From the NCBI GenBank assembly GCA_018816735.1, contig JAHIVH010000070.1, positions 434,001 to 498,000 of the forward strand: a stretch of 64,000 bases of DNA, read 5' to 3'. The stretch comes from Pseudomonadota bacterium (GTDB lineage Bacteria; Desulfobacterota; Desulfobacteria; Desulfobacterales; JAHIVH01). The notes below the pieces were generated by a model. That model ran no database searches. It was not told the DNA's origin and saw nothing but the letters and a program-made list of their open reading frames with translations. Position numbers and translations under genes: made by a program. This document shows positions 47,280 to 57,082 of the stretch, piece by piece. How positions within the stretch are numbered: position 1 is the first letter of the stretch; the number at the start of each line of letters is the position of its first letter.

Positions 47280-47942
47280 CTATTTTGTATTTTCCTTCGG
47301 ATATCCCACGGTCTGCGCAAGGATAATTTTTTTGTGGGAAGGAAGACCCAGTGTCTGAGAAAGCGTTTTTCTGTCTACCGATCCCCTAACGACTGTGACC
47401 AATCCTTCAGAGGCGCAGAATAGATAAACATTTTGACTGACAAACCCGGTATCGGCAGCGGAATATATAACCTGGTCTTCGGGTGATGCCCCTGTCATTT
47501 TTGATGTATCTGCCACGTAGACAAGGTTAACCGGAGCGGTTTCCACAAAATCCTGGTGTCCGGTGAGTTTTCGCAAATCTTCTTTTATCAGTGCCTTAAG
47601 TATATTTAACTTGGGATCGTAGACATAGGTGCCCTTTTCCATAACAACATATATTTCTATCTCCTGCCAGTTTTTGGCAGAGGGGGCAGTTCGTTTGTCA
47701 GATTCGAGCCGATTGATTCCAAATGCCGCCCACAGGAGGTCTGCCAAAAGTTGATCCGGAAGTTGCCTGGCACTGAAGGCCCGTGATGACTGACGTTCTT
47801 TTAAGGCCTGAAAGAGCGGCTTTCCTCCCTGCATGCGCGGCATGGATAAAGAAATATCCTGATAATCCTTTTCATCTGTATAGGCAGTAAGCGTCATTAA
47901 CACCAAGAAAATAATGCCAATCACAGCTTTTACAAGTCTCAT
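47280..47942 (-). CDS. Exported SagB/ThcOx-type nitroreductase-family protein
   Basis: A 220-residue protein with an N-terminal signal peptide or anchor (residues about 1-19, LVKAVIGIIFLVLMTLTAY) followed by a nitroreductase fold: KERQSSRAFSARQLPDQLLADLLWAAFGINR and GFVSQNVYLFCASEGL, the FMN-binding patterns of the SagB-type group. The start MRLVKAV is chosen because AAGGAGG precedes it; the longer frame has 31 extra residues. An exported flavoprotein of this family is less common than the cytosolic type. Confidence 0.75.
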   Translation of the reverse strand: MRLVKAVIGIIFLVLMTLTAYTDEKDYQDISLSMPRMQGGKPLFQALKERQSSRAFSARQLPDQLLADLLWAAFGINRLESDKRTAPSAKNWQEIEIYVVMEKGTYVYDPKLNILKALIKEDLRKLTGHQDFVETAPVNLVYVADTSKMTGASPEDQVIYSAADTGFVSQNVYLFCASEGLVTVVRGSVDRKTLSQTLGLPSHKKIILAQTVGYPKENTK

Positions 47943-48097
47943 TTTTTCCTCCTTAATTATTAAGTTTGATGGGCGAAAAATTTTCTTATATAAGGAAACT
48001 TTGGATATGGTATTTTTTTTATTTGAGTTTTGCAAGGATTGAGTTATTGCAAAAAGTATCTACATTACCTTTTTTAATTTAGAAGGAAATCACAAAA

Positions 48098-49090
48098 ATG
48101 AAATATAAAGCCATACAATTGATAAAACGTCCCCAGGCGGAGATCACACCAGATATATTTAAAATGGTCACCCTGGAAACGCCAGAGCTGAAAAAAGGTC
48201 AGATCCTGCTCAGGCAAACGCATATGTCCCTTGACCCGGCCATGCGAGGCTGGATGAGTGAGGATACAAAAAGTTATATCCCACCGGTGTCATTGGGTGA
48301 AATCATGCGATCCAGTGGCGTGGCAGAAGTGGTGGAATCCCGACATGGCGATTTCCCTGTGGGTACACATGTGATAGGTATGATGGGGTGGACCGAATAT
48401 GCAATCAGCTCAGGTGAAGGATTACAAGCTCTGCCTGCCGGAATTCCTGCTGAAGCTGTTTTGGCGGTCCTGGCTTTGCCAGGTGTGACCGCCTACCAGG
48501 GGTTGATGAACATTGGCAAGCCTAAGGCAGGGGAAACGATTCTGATTTCAGGTGCTGCAGGTTCTGTGGGCTCTATTGTTGGACAAATTGCAAAAGCTGA
48601 AGGATTGCATGTTGTGGGCACTGCCGGAACAGGCGAAAAGTGCCGCTGGCTGGAACATGAGTTGCACTTTGATAAAGCCATTAACTACCATACGCCAAAT
48701 CTGAATCAAGAAATTGCCGATGCCACGCCAAATGGAATTGATCTTTATTACGAAAACACCGGCGGTCCTGTGCAGCATGCCGCCTTTGCACGGATGAACA
48801 CATTTGGCCGTATCGTGGTCTGTGGGATGATTTCCGATTACAATACAAGCACACCGGAACCCGGACCTAACTGGATTCCAATTATTAAAAAGCGATTAAA
48901 GATTCAAGGATTTGCGATGCCCGATCACTGGGGTGACATCAGCGAACTGTCTCAAAAAGTGGCTGTTTATCTGTTGAAAGGCCAGATCAAATATCGGGTA
49001 CATATACTGGATGGCCTGGAAAGTGCAATAGAAGGGATTAACCTGTTATTTACAGGTGGCAATAAAGGCAAACTGATGGTGAAACTTTAA
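48098..49090 (+). CDS. NADP-dependent medium-chain oxidoreductase (alkenal/one reductase type)
   Basis: A 330-residue zinc-independent MDR enzyme. The N-terminal domain (LDPAMRGWM) and the NADP motif AAGSVGSIVGQIAK match the leukotriene B4 dehydrogenase/CurA/alkenal reductase group, which reduces the double bond of unsaturated carbonyls. There is AAGGAAATC before the ATG. No pathway partner is adjacent; the substrate is unknown. Confidence 0.88.
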   Translation: MKYKAIQLIKRPQAEITPDIFKMVTLETPELKKGQILLRQTHMSLDPAMRGWMSEDTKSYIPPVSLGEIMRSSGVAEVVESRHGDFPVGTHVIGMMGWTEYAISSGEGLQALPAGIPAEAVLAVLALPGVTAYQGLMNIGKPKAGETILISGAAGSVGSIVGQIAKAEGLHVVGTAGTGEKCRWLEHELHFDKAINYHTPNLNQEIADATPNGIDLYYENTGGPVQHAAFARMNTFGRIVVCGMISDYNTSTPEPGPNWIPIIKKRLKIQGFAMPDHWGDISELSQKVAVYLLKGQIKYRVHILDGLESAIEGINLLFTGGNKGKLMVKL

Positions 49091-49176
49091 GCGGGGCAGG
49101 CAGGTCATCAAATCTGTGTTCCTGGCGCAAACAGGTTATGGAATGTTAAACTTTTGGATGTTAAAAGTAGATAGAC

Positions 49177-50358
49177 CTAAACTTTCATTCCTAAAGCCGA
49201 TTTTGTTATTTTTGCGATTTGCCGGACAGTTCCCCTTTTATGCTGCATGATGGTTTCATAGAGTGCGTCGTGGTCCTTAGGCGGCACGAATAGATTTGCT
49301 TTGGGTTTCAATTTTATGGAACCGGTTTTGCAGTAAGGCACACATAACCCGCATCCAATGCATCTTTTCAGGTTTATCGGAAGGGCTTTTTTTGTTTTTT
49401 CGTCAAAGGATATGGCGTTCATCTGACATCGTTTCATGCATTTTTGACAACCATTGCACAACGTTTCATCAAGTTCAGCATAAAAATTACTTGCCGTAAA
49501 ATCAACAGGCCTTGGCATAAAGTTGATCATTTCCATAATGCCACAGCAGCAATTGCAGCAGGAGCAGACAAACTGTGGTTCCTGCATGGTGGCCCCTATC
49601 AGGACCAGGCCATCTTTTTCATTTTGATCGAGTATCTCAAAGGCTTCTTCTTTGGCAATGGCTCTCCCCCAGCCATTTCGAACATATGTGTCAGAAAAAT
49701 CCCTGAGACCCATGCAAACTTCTCTTCTATCGGTTACCTTGCAAGGGTCATTTATCATATCTCTGCCAACTTTACAGATGCAATCCGTAATACATATTCT
49801 GTCTTTTGTCTGATCGACGATCTCCCTGATCTGGTCGTATGTGGCAATATTCTGTTTGATAGGCAGGCTTTTATTGATAGGAACCACTCGCATCTGGGGC
49901 ACTTCTGTCGTCAGATATTCCACGGCAAATCTTTCGATCATATACCTATGGGTTTCCAGAAAAAAATTGGTATTCATGTGTTTGAGCTGCATCTCAAACA
50001 TGCCGATTACAAATGGATGCAAGGCATAATGGGCGTTTCCATTTTTAAAATGAACATAAATACTGCCTTTTTTTTCCATGGATTCAAGAAGCGGCAGTAA
50101 AATGGATACATCATCGCCGGATTGTCGGGCTTTGGCAGAGATGACGTCGTATGGTTCGAACTTGTAACTTAAGTATAAAGCTGCCTTTGCCTCTTGAGCA
50201 GTGAAAAGTGCCTTTAGAAGTCTTAATTCTGTACCTGTAAGCGTTGAGGGATAGCCAACAGGTTGTTTGTTGAGATGCTTTTTTAACTGTTTGTAATTTT
50301 CGCTGGCATCTGAAAAAAAATTAATTTTTTTCTTTAGACTTAAAAATGGCTCTTTCAT
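49177..50358 (-). CDS. Iron-sulfur protein with two ferredoxin motifs and an extra Cys cluster
   Basis: A 393-residue protein. The N-terminal region (about 40-125) has a winged-helix look (LTGTELRLLKALFTAQEAKAALYLSYKF). A middle region with scattered Cys pairs (CITDCICKVG; FVCSCCNCCCG) is followed by two C-terminal [4Fe-4S] motifs (CNGCQKCMKRCQMNA, CIGCGLCVPYCKTGS). This layout is found in anaerobic proteins of unknown role. The start MKEPFLSL follows AAGGAAAC. tetR lies upstream in the same direction and may control it. Confidence 0.7.
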   Translation of the reverse strand: MKEPFLSLKKKINFFSDASENYKQLKKHLNKQPVGYPSTLTGTELRLLKALFTAQEAKAALYLSYKFEPYDVISAKARQSGDDVSILLPLLESMEKKGSIYVHFKNGNAHYALHPFVIGMFEMQLKHMNTNFFLETHRYMIERFAVEYLTTEVPQMRVVPINKSLPIKQNIATYDQIREIVDQTKDRICITDCICKVGRDMINDPCKVTDRREVCMGLRDFSDTYVRNGWGRAIAKEEAFEILDQNEKDGLVLIGATMQEPQFVCSCCNCCCGIMEMINFMPRPVDFTASNFYAELDETLCNGCQKCMKRCQMNAISFDEKTKKALPINLKRCIGCGLCVPYCKTGSIKLKPKANLFVPPKDHDALYETIMQHKRGTVRQIAKITKSALGMKV

Positions 50359-50477
50359 GGCAGTTTCCTTTTTTAAAACACGTAATGGATACAGAAACAA
50401 TTATTCGGATGTCCGCTTGGCGTAACAGATAAATGAATAATTGTCAACTGTCGACAATATATACAGTAATCAAAGAT

Positions 50478-51083
50478 TCAGGTGTTTTGCGTGGCCAGAC
50501 CGGAAACCAGCAATTTTACCATATTGTCGATGATCTTGTTTTTTTCAATGCCGTCAAGAATATGGAGCCGTATGGCTTCGATAGAGGCAAATAAAATTAC
50601 ATGTGACATGATGTCACGGTCAATATCTTTCCGGACCGATCCGTCTTCTCCCTGTTTCAGCAAGCGGCGGTTGGAGTCCGGGATTAATTTTTCATGAAGC
50701 ATGGAATCAAACAGGGATTTTAATTCAAGATTGTTATATTCCATGATGAAAATTTTAAAGTATTTGTAATTGGGTTCGATAAAGTCGAACAGTGCATTGA
50801 AGCCTTGCCGACATTGATGTTCGAAATCACCTTTGCTGGTAAAAAATCTATCCAGATGTTCTGCCAGAGTAATGCCGATTTCATTGATAAAGATAGATAC
50901 AAGTGCTTTTTTATTTTTGAAATAATGATAAAAAATACCACTGGAGACACAGGCGTGTGACGTAATGTCTTTGGGTGAAACCGCAAAATAGCCTTTTTCC
51001 GAAATCAAATCAACAGCAGCGTCTATCAGGCGCAGTTTCATGGTTGAACGCATGATCTTGTTTGTTTCTTTGTTGCGTGCCAT
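50478..51083 (-). CDS. TetR-family transcriptional regulator
   Basis: A 201-residue repressor with an N-terminal HTH: LIDAAVDLISEKGYFAVSPKDITSHACVSSGIFYHYFKNKKALV. The C-terminal ligand domain is helical and shows no recognised specificity. It is divergent from the acyl-CoA synthetase pseudogene/hydrolase unit, and a 22-bp dyad lies in the shared upstream region. Confidence 0.9.
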   Translation of the reverse strand: MARNKETNKIMRSTMKLRLIDAAVDLISEKGYFAVSPKDITSHACVSSGIFYHYFKNKKALVSIFINEIGITLAEHLDRFFTSKGDFEHQCRQGFNALFDFIEPNYKYFKIFIMEYNNLELKSLFDSMLHEKLIPDSNRRLLKQGEDGSVRKDIDRDIMSHVILFASIEAIRLHILDGIEKNKIIDNMVKLLVSGLATQNT

Positions 51084-51221
51084 TTTTCCTATCCAATATA
51101 TTAATAATCATGCAGTTTTTAAGCGTTTTAACCTGGTTGGGTAAATAAGGTCAAGAATGAATCTTCATAAATATGTTCCATCATCATTTATGACAAAAAT
51201 TTAACAGTCATAAAAAAATGC

Positions 51222-51250
51222 TTGACAGGCTTGAGCACATTATTTAATTT
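51222..51250 (+). promoter_or_regulatory. Sigma-70 promoter facing the acyl-CoA synthetase pseudogene
   Basis: TTGACA (51222-51227), 17 bases, TAATTT (51245-51250). It points away from tetR and lies directly before the dyad, as a repressed promoter would. Confidence 0.55.
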
Positions 51251-51260
51251 AGAATTATTG

Positions 51261-51282
51261 ATTGACTAATTTGTCAGTCAAT
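51261..51282. promoter_or_regulatory. Candidate TetR operator
   Basis: ATTGACT-N8-AGTCAAT is a perfect dyad with 7-bp arms. It begins about 10 bases after the -10 box of the divergent promoter, overlapping the expected start of transcription. Confidence 0.6.
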
Positions 51283-51387
51283 TAATACAGGTCAGACATT
51301 TTTAAACTTTCGTCGGACTTTTTCCCAGCCAGAGAAAAGCAAATCCTTAAGAGTCAAACTTAAAAAAGGATAGCTCTATATAAATAA

Positions 51388-52795
51388 ATGAAATACGGCA
51401 ATCAGCCTTTCAGTGAATCTGTGATTGGAAAAGGTACCCGCACTTTTGACTCACCGGCTGATATGTTTGCGTATTAAAAGGATTCCGGTGTCGCTATTTT
51501 CCGGAACGGATATGTTTTGGATAGAACTTATCTGGCATGAGCTAATTTACAATTGAAGGAGGAGAAGAAGGTGAAATACGAAGAGATATCGATGGCGGCC
51601 CATGACAAGGTCGCCATTTTTTCTAAGAATCGGTATGAGTGGTGGGTCAGCGATCTGGCAATCATTTCTGGTGGCGGTGTCAATGCCGCCATTTATCCGA
51701 CAAGTTCTATGGCGCAGGCACGATATATTCTGGAAAATTCAGATGCAAAGTTCTGTTTTGTGGGCACCAAAGACTATATGCAAAAGGTGTTGAATGTTCA
51801 ACCGCTGCTGCCAAATCTAAAGGAGATTGTGGTCTTTGATGAAATGGGTGAATCTGCCGGAAGTGTGATTTCATTTAAGGATGTTTGACTGGAGTATGCG
51901 TGTTGCGAGAAAGAATCTGCCTTATATATGTAATGACAGGCCGAGAAACGGTCTCTTCGCTCTGGAGTACAAGTTGGCCGACCGGCTGGTGTTCTCAAAA
52001 ATCAGAAAACATATCGGCATGGATAAAGTGACCGTGGCCATTTCAGGTGGTGGTCCGTTATCTGTGCCAGATGCCGAGTTCTTCCTGGGAATGGGGATAA
52101 AAGTTCTGGAAGGATTTGGCATGACGGAAACCACAGCCGGTGCAAACATAAACAGGATAGATAAAATAAAAATAGGTACAGTCGGTCCTCCAATCAAGGA
52201 TTCAATCACAAAAATAGATGCAGATGGAGAGGTGCTTGTAAGGGGCCCGCAGGTGATGAAAGGATACTACAAAAACGAAGACGCAACCATGGCCGCATTT
52301 ACAGAAGATGGATTTTTACGGACAGGTGACATTGGTTTGATAGACAGTGACGGATATTTGCGAATCACCGGTAGGAAAAAAGAGCTGATCATTACGTCCA
52401 GCGGAAAGAACATCTCTCCTCAGAACCTTGAGAACAGTATCAAGAATTCACCATTTGTTGATCAGGTGGTCATCATTGGTGATAATAGAAATTATCTCAG
52501 TGCACTTGTCGTTCCTGAATTATATACACTTGAGGTGTGGGCCAGAAGCGTAGGCATTGTGTTTGCCGACCGGAAGTCGCTGATAGAAAATGAAAGCGTC
52601 AAGGATTTGTTTAATGAGGAGATTAAAAAGAACATGGAAAAATATTCCCGTATTGAACAGATCAAAATATTCAGACTGATCGATCGTGAATGGTCCCAGG
52701 ATACAGAAGAGCTTACACCCACACTTAAAGTTAAAAGACAGATTATCAACACGAAGTATAAAAAGGAAATAGAGGATATGTATCCTCATGGATAG
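51388..52795 (+). pseudogene. Decayed long-chain acyl-CoA synthetase gene
   Basis: The frame from ATG 51388 reads into the family (DSPADMFAY, later HDKVAIFSKNRYEWWVSD and AIYPTSSMAQARYILENSDAK) but is broken by TAA at 51475-51477 and TGA at 51538-51540. At about 51885 it breaks again, and the C-terminal half (FDWSMRVARK onward, with GFGMTETTAGANINR, KGYYKN, GFLRTGDIG and ITGRKKELIITSSGK) continues in another frame. The segment between them, which should hold the TSGTTGxPKG P-loop, is absent. Two stops, one frameshift and a large internal deletion mean no working enzyme. Regulator, operator and promoter upstream remain intact. Confidence 0.85.
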
Positions 52796-52873
52796 ATGAT
52801 TCCAGGTCTATTTTTGTACAACATGGATATTATGGAAGTTCGGGTATCAACATCTTTTAAGAGGAGAGGAAAA

Positions 52874-55111
52874 ATGAAACGATTTGTTTTGGCGATGGGG
52901 TTTGTCGTTGTGGCAGCTTGTTTATCGCAAGTCAGTCATGCTGGAGAAATGACCAAAGACGGTCAGAATCACATTCTGAAAATTCTTGATGGCATAAACT
53001 GGGCAGGTTTTGAAGATGCGATCATTCAGTTTAATTTGCGAATAAAAATACCGGAGCAGCAGGGGTTATCTCCTGTGGATCTCTGGGGAACGCTGATCAA
53101 ACACCAGGGTGACGGGAAATGGCCGACAATTGTCATTTCCACACCTTACAGAAGGGAGTACTTTTTCATCATTGGCCTTTCTCTTTTTACTCACGGTTAC
53201 AATATTCTGGCCGTCGATACCAGAGGGACCGGATCTGCCGGTGGAGACTGGATTTCCTTTGGGCCGGAAGAGCACACGGATTTGGCGTTTGTCATTGACG
53301 ACTGGATCCCCAAGCATGATTGGTCAGATGGAAACGTGGGGCTAATCGGTCCCTCTTACATGGCCATCTGCCAGCTGATGGCCGCCGGTCAGGTAAAGTG
53401 TGATGAGAAAACCGGTGAACCATTGCATCTCAGGGCATTGTTTCCGTTTTCGTCCATGAGTGATGCCTATAAGGATATTATCATGCATGGTGGGAATTTG
53501 AACATGGTGTTCGTGCCCATCTGGCTGGGGTTTGTCGATTCTCTGGCACTTTTTCCCTCAACCTTGTGGTGGGGTGGTGAAAATGACGGAATGGATGGCA
53601 CCTGGGAGGACCCGGATACGGATGTGATCAAAGAGGCCGGAAAAAACTGGATGGACAGCTGGAATCAGATCCCCGGCCATATGGAATGGTTTACAGATGC
53701 CGATAAAATCGTAGACGGACCTTTTTTTGATGAACGATCTCCCATGACCTATTGGCCGGACAAGAATTCTGAAGAGAGAGACAGTTTTGGCGCGGAAAAG
53801 ACCATGTCATCGAAACTTCCTGTATTTCTTGTGGGGGGCTGGCTGGACGTATTTACAAGAGGTACACTCAATAACTACCAATACGGATTGAAAAACCAGG
53901 ATGTGTCGGACAAGGCAATTATCATGGGCCCCTGGTATCATATTGACGCATCTGCCGCACTGGGGCTTGATTCCGTTCTGCTCACCAATGAAGTCTCCGC
54001 AAGATGGTTCGACTGGAAAGTAAAAGGGATAGAAGATCCTTTCATGGTCGAGTTTCCGGCCATGATTTATGTGATGGGAAAAGAAAAATGGCGGCTTGAA
54101 AAATCGTGGCCGCTTGCAGAATCGCGCGTGGATGAAAAAGTGCTTTATCTGTCAAAGAAAAAGGCTACCATCAATTGGCTGGACTGGTTTTCCCTGTTTA
54201 ACATGAGAAAAAATTATCAACTGGTCGAAGAGGCAACCTACCGTGATTACAAAAACGACGATCCGGTACTCATTCACAATCCTGCCGAACTCCACGGCAC
54301 CCTGTCCCGGTCGACCCAGAGATGGCTGTTGGGCGGGATAGCGAACATTACCCAGCTGGCCAAATTTCTTTTCAATATAGATATAGACTGTTCGCTTCCC
54401 TGGGAGGATGAACGGGCCGACGAGATCGCCTGCCTGACGTTTACTACCGGTAAACTGGAAACGGATTTGGAAATCACAGGTCCACTCAAACTGACGTTCT
54501 GGGCCAGGTCCGAATTTGATGAGCCTGTATCCCATTCCTATATCGACAAGTTGGAAGCGAATATCTATGACAAGATGATTCAGATTCCCCTGGCAGAGGA
54601 CAACAGTTTCATTGAAATACTGATGGATGTGAAGGATGTTCAGTGGGTGATCGAAGTGAACGACGTCTATCCGCTGGGCAGAGCCAAAAATATCACATCC
54701 GGGTGGCTCTCCGCCGCTCACAGGCCCTATGATTCAAATGAAGACCCGAATACGGTGGAACATTATGTTGACCCGGACTATGTCCCCTTTGATCCGTTCT
54801 ACGACAAAGCAGACCGGGAACCCATGCTCATAAATGAAGGAGATCTGTATCAATATGTGGTGGAGATCTGGCCCACATCAAATGTGTTCAAAAAAGGGCA
54901 TCGTATCCGATTGAGTATTTCCGCGTCTGATTTCCCCCACCTGGTTCCTCTGATGGTGCCTTCGGAAAATACGGTCGTTATCGATGAAGACCATCCGGCA
55001 ATGCTGGCGTTCAATTCAGTCAATACCGATGATGAAGGAAATACGTGGATGTGGGTCTCGGACACCGGATATAAAAATGCGGACGAGTATTTGAAATACC
55101 ACACCAATTAA
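52874..55111 (+). CDS. Exported CocE/NonD-type acyl hydrolase (X-Pro dipeptidyl-peptidase S15 fold)
   Basis: A 745-residue exported protein with signal peptide (residues about 3-23, ending VSHAG). The alpha/beta-hydrolase part has STPYRREYFF, DTRGTGSAGGDW and the nucleophile in GPSYMAICQ, and a C-terminal jelly-roll-like region of the CocE type (about 500-740) with GHRIRLSISASDFPH. Such enzymes cleave esters or acyl bonds. The ATG is placed after GGAGAGGAAAA. It follows the pseudogene by about 80 bases and is complete, so it may still be expressed under the TetR-type control. The substrate is unknown. Confidence 0.8.
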   Translation: MKRFVLAMGFVVVAACLSQVSHAGEMTKDGQNHILKILDGINWAGFEDAIIQFNLRIKIPEQQGLSPVDLWGTLIKHQGDGKWPTIVISTPYRREYFFIIGLSLFTHGYNILAVDTRGTGSAGGDWISFGPEEHTDLAFVIDDWIPKHDWSDGNVGLIGPSYMAICQLMAAGQVKCDEKTGEPLHLRALFPFSSMSDAYKDIIMHGGNLNMVFVPIWLGFVDSLALFPSTLWWGGENDGMDGTWEDPDTDVIKEAGKNWMDSWNQIPGHMEWFTDADKIVDGPFFDERSPMTYWPDKNSEERDSFGAEKTMSSKLPVFLVGGWLDVFTRGTLNNYQYGLKNQDVSDKAIIMGPWYHIDASAALGLDSVLLTNEVSARWFDWKVKGIEDPFMVEFPAMIYVMGKEKWRLEKSWPLAESRVDEKVLYLSKKKATINWLDWFSLFNMRKNYQLVEEATYRDYKNDDPVLIHNPAELHGTLSRSTQRWLLGGIANITQLAKFLFNIDIDCSLPWEDERADEIACLTFTTGKLETDLEITGPLKLTFWARSEFDEPVSHSYIDKLEANIYDKMIQIPLAEDNSFIEILMDVKDVQWVIEVNDVYPLGRAKNITSGWLSAAHRPYDSNEDPNTVEHYVDPDYVPFDPFYDKADREPMLINEGDLYQYVVEIWPTSNVFKKGHRIRLSISASDFPHLVPLMVPSENTVVIDEDHPAMLAFNSVNTDDEGNTWMWVSDTGYKNADEYLKYHTN

Positions 55112-55315
55112 GCAAATAGCGTCTTTCGGATTGCCCCTGTGCCTTCTAAACTTTGACCCAGGGTTTTTCCCTTTTTTATTAGCCCCTTAAAAATTTCTTC
55201 ATTTTCAATTCCAGTCATAAAAAATACCTGATGATTTTTTCATGTTATGATATGCAAATAGAATTTAAGAGCAAACATGTCTTGAAGACCCAATAATCAG
55301 GAACAGAGGTGACCC

Positions 55316-56422
55316 ATGAAAAGCAAAGTTTATTTTATCGATTTGAGAACCACCTTTAAAGAAAATCTGGTGGCAAAAATTGGCCGGCTGGTTGAAACCG
55401 CAGGGATAAAAGACGTTATTTCCAAAAAGGATCTGACGGCTGTCAAGCTCCACTTCGGGGAGCTTGGAAACACGGCATTTATAAGGCCCGTGTTTATCCG
55501 TAAAATTGTTGAGAGCGTAAAACTTGCAGGCGGCGTCCCTTTTTTGACAGATGCCAATACCCTCTATGCAGGCACAAGAAGTGATGCGGCCAGTCATTTG
55601 AAAACAGCTATTCAGAATGGATTTGACTATGCCGTGGTGGAAGCGCCGATTGTCATTGCAGATGGCTTGAGGGGGAAAAGTGAAGCTGCTGTCACCATCA
55701 ACCGGAAACGCTTTAAGGAAGTCTATATCGGATCAGAGATTCATCAGGCAGATGCCCTGATATCCGTTGCCCATTTCAAGGGGCACGAGTTATCGGGTTT
55801 CGGCGGCACCATGAAAAATCTCGGTATGGGATGTGCCTCCCGAAGAGGAAAAATGGCCCAGCATTCGGATCTTTCCCCATCTATCAAGAAGAAAAAGTGC
55901 ATTGGTTGCGGCGACTGTCTGGTCCGGTGCTCACAAACGGCCATTTCACTCGTGGATAAAAAATCGGTCATCGATTCGGAGAAGTGTATCGGCTGCGGTG
56001 AATGCATCCTCATTTGCCCGCAAGGCGCCATTCAGATCCAGTGGAGTGCTTCTGTGCCTGTATTTCTTGAAGCCATGATGGAGTATACGGAAGGGGTCCT
56101 GAAAAATAAAAAAGGGAAATCCCTGTTTGTGAATTTTCTCACGGATATTTCTCCAGCCTGTGATTGCATGCCGTATAATGATGCACCGATTGTAAGAGAC
56201 ATAGGGATCATGGCATCAACCGATCCGGTGGCCATTGATCGGGCCTCCATCGATATGGTGAACCAGGAGCATGCACTTCCCCATACCTGCCTCGAAGCGA
56301 ACAAAGGTCCGGGTGAAGACAAGTTCAAAGCAGTCTATCCCCATGTGAATTGGGCCTACCAATTTGACTATGCAAAGGGACTGGGCTTAGGGACGGATGA
56401 ATATGACCTTGAAAGGATTTAG
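55316..56422 (+). CDS. DUF362-domain protein with ferredoxin motifs
   Basis: A 368-residue protein. The DUF362 part covers about residues 20-185 (AVKLHFGELGNTAFIRPVF, LISVAHFKGHELSGFGGTMKNLGMG). Then comes a pair of [4Fe-4S] motifs (CIGCGDCLVRCSQTAISL, CIGCGECILICPQGAIQI) and a further domain segment. The family is common in anaerobes; its function is unsettled. GAGGTGA precedes the ATG. It is transcribed alone. Confidence 0.8.
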   Translation: MKSKVYFIDLRTTFKENLVAKIGRLVETAGIKDVISKKDLTAVKLHFGELGNTAFIRPVFIRKIVESVKLAGGVPFLTDANTLYAGTRSDAASHLKTAIQNGFDYAVVEAPIVIADGLRGKSEAAVTINRKRFKEVYIGSEIHQADALISVAHFKGHELSGFGGTMKNLGMGCASRRGKMAQHSDLSPSIKKKKCIGCGDCLVRCSQTAISLVDKKSVIDSEKCIGCGECILICPQGAIQIQWSASVPVFLEAMMEYTEGVLKNKKGKSLFVNFLTDISPACDCMPYNDAPIVRDIGIMASTDPVAIDRASIDMVNQEHALPHTCLEANKGPGEDKFKAVYPHVNWAYQFDYAKGLGLGTDEYDLERI

Positions 56423-56612
56423 TATTTCTTGACAGACATTCAATTAATGGTTAGATGGTAAGTGTTTTTATTCGCCCTGCCAATATTTTTGAAATCCAAA
56501 TTTATCCATAGATCTGGTATCGGTATTCTACGGCCAGACGCTTATTCTTTCACGATCAGGTTCTATGTTTAAAGGGTGTTATGTAATTTTCTCAATCCAG
56601 GGAGAGGAAAAC

Positions 56613-57065
56613 ATGAAATCAAGATTTGCTTTTTTGATTATGAGGATCGTAGTTGGGGGCATGCTTGTTGTCTTTTTCAATGGTTTGACCGGCTCGGCTG
56701 CCTGGGCGGATGTTGTGATTATCGCCCATCCGTCGGTGGATGTGGAATCCATGACCGCACAAGAATTGAAAAATGTGTTCCTGGGAAACCGGGTCAAATG
56801 GAATGATCACCTTCAGATCAAAGTGGTTGTGTTGAAGGATCTGCCCGCGCATGAGCAATTTACAAGAAAAATTGTACACAAGACCACAGCCCAGTTCAAA
56901 AACTGGTGGCGGCAAATGGTTTTTACCGGTAAAGGATTAATCCCCAGATCATTTAATTCGGAGCAGGCGCTTATGGCGTATGTGGCAGCAAATGAAGGGG
57001 CTGTCGGTTACATTTCGTCAGAACTGAAACCGGTTGGCGTTAGAACCATTAATGTTTTGGATTGA
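56613..57065 (+). CDS. Short phosphate-binding-like periplasmic protein (PstS-like)
   Basis: A 150-residue exported protein with a signal peptide (about 1-33) and a mature part matching the second-lobe pattern of PstS-like proteins (IIAHPSVDVESMTAQELKNVFLGNRVKWND, ANEGAVGYISSEL). It is about half the size of PstS, and no ABC transporter genes are near, so it is a stand-alone relative. The downstream barrel gene starts 17 bases later; the two may work together. Confidence 0.7.
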   Translation: MKSRFAFLIMRIVVGGMLVVFFNGLTGSAAWADVVIIAHPSVDVESMTAQELKNVFLGNRVKWNDHLQIKVVVLKDLPAHEQFTRKIVHKTTAQFKNWWRQMVFTGKGLIPRSFNSEQALMAYVAANEGAVGYISSELKPVGVRTINVLD

Positions 57066-57082
57066 TAAGGAGGTATCATCAA

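Noticed and set aside
51538-51540. In-frame TGA in the acyl-CoA synthetase as a further selenocysteine candidate
   Set aside because: A TAA stop, a frameshift and a large internal deletion in the same gene show simple decay.
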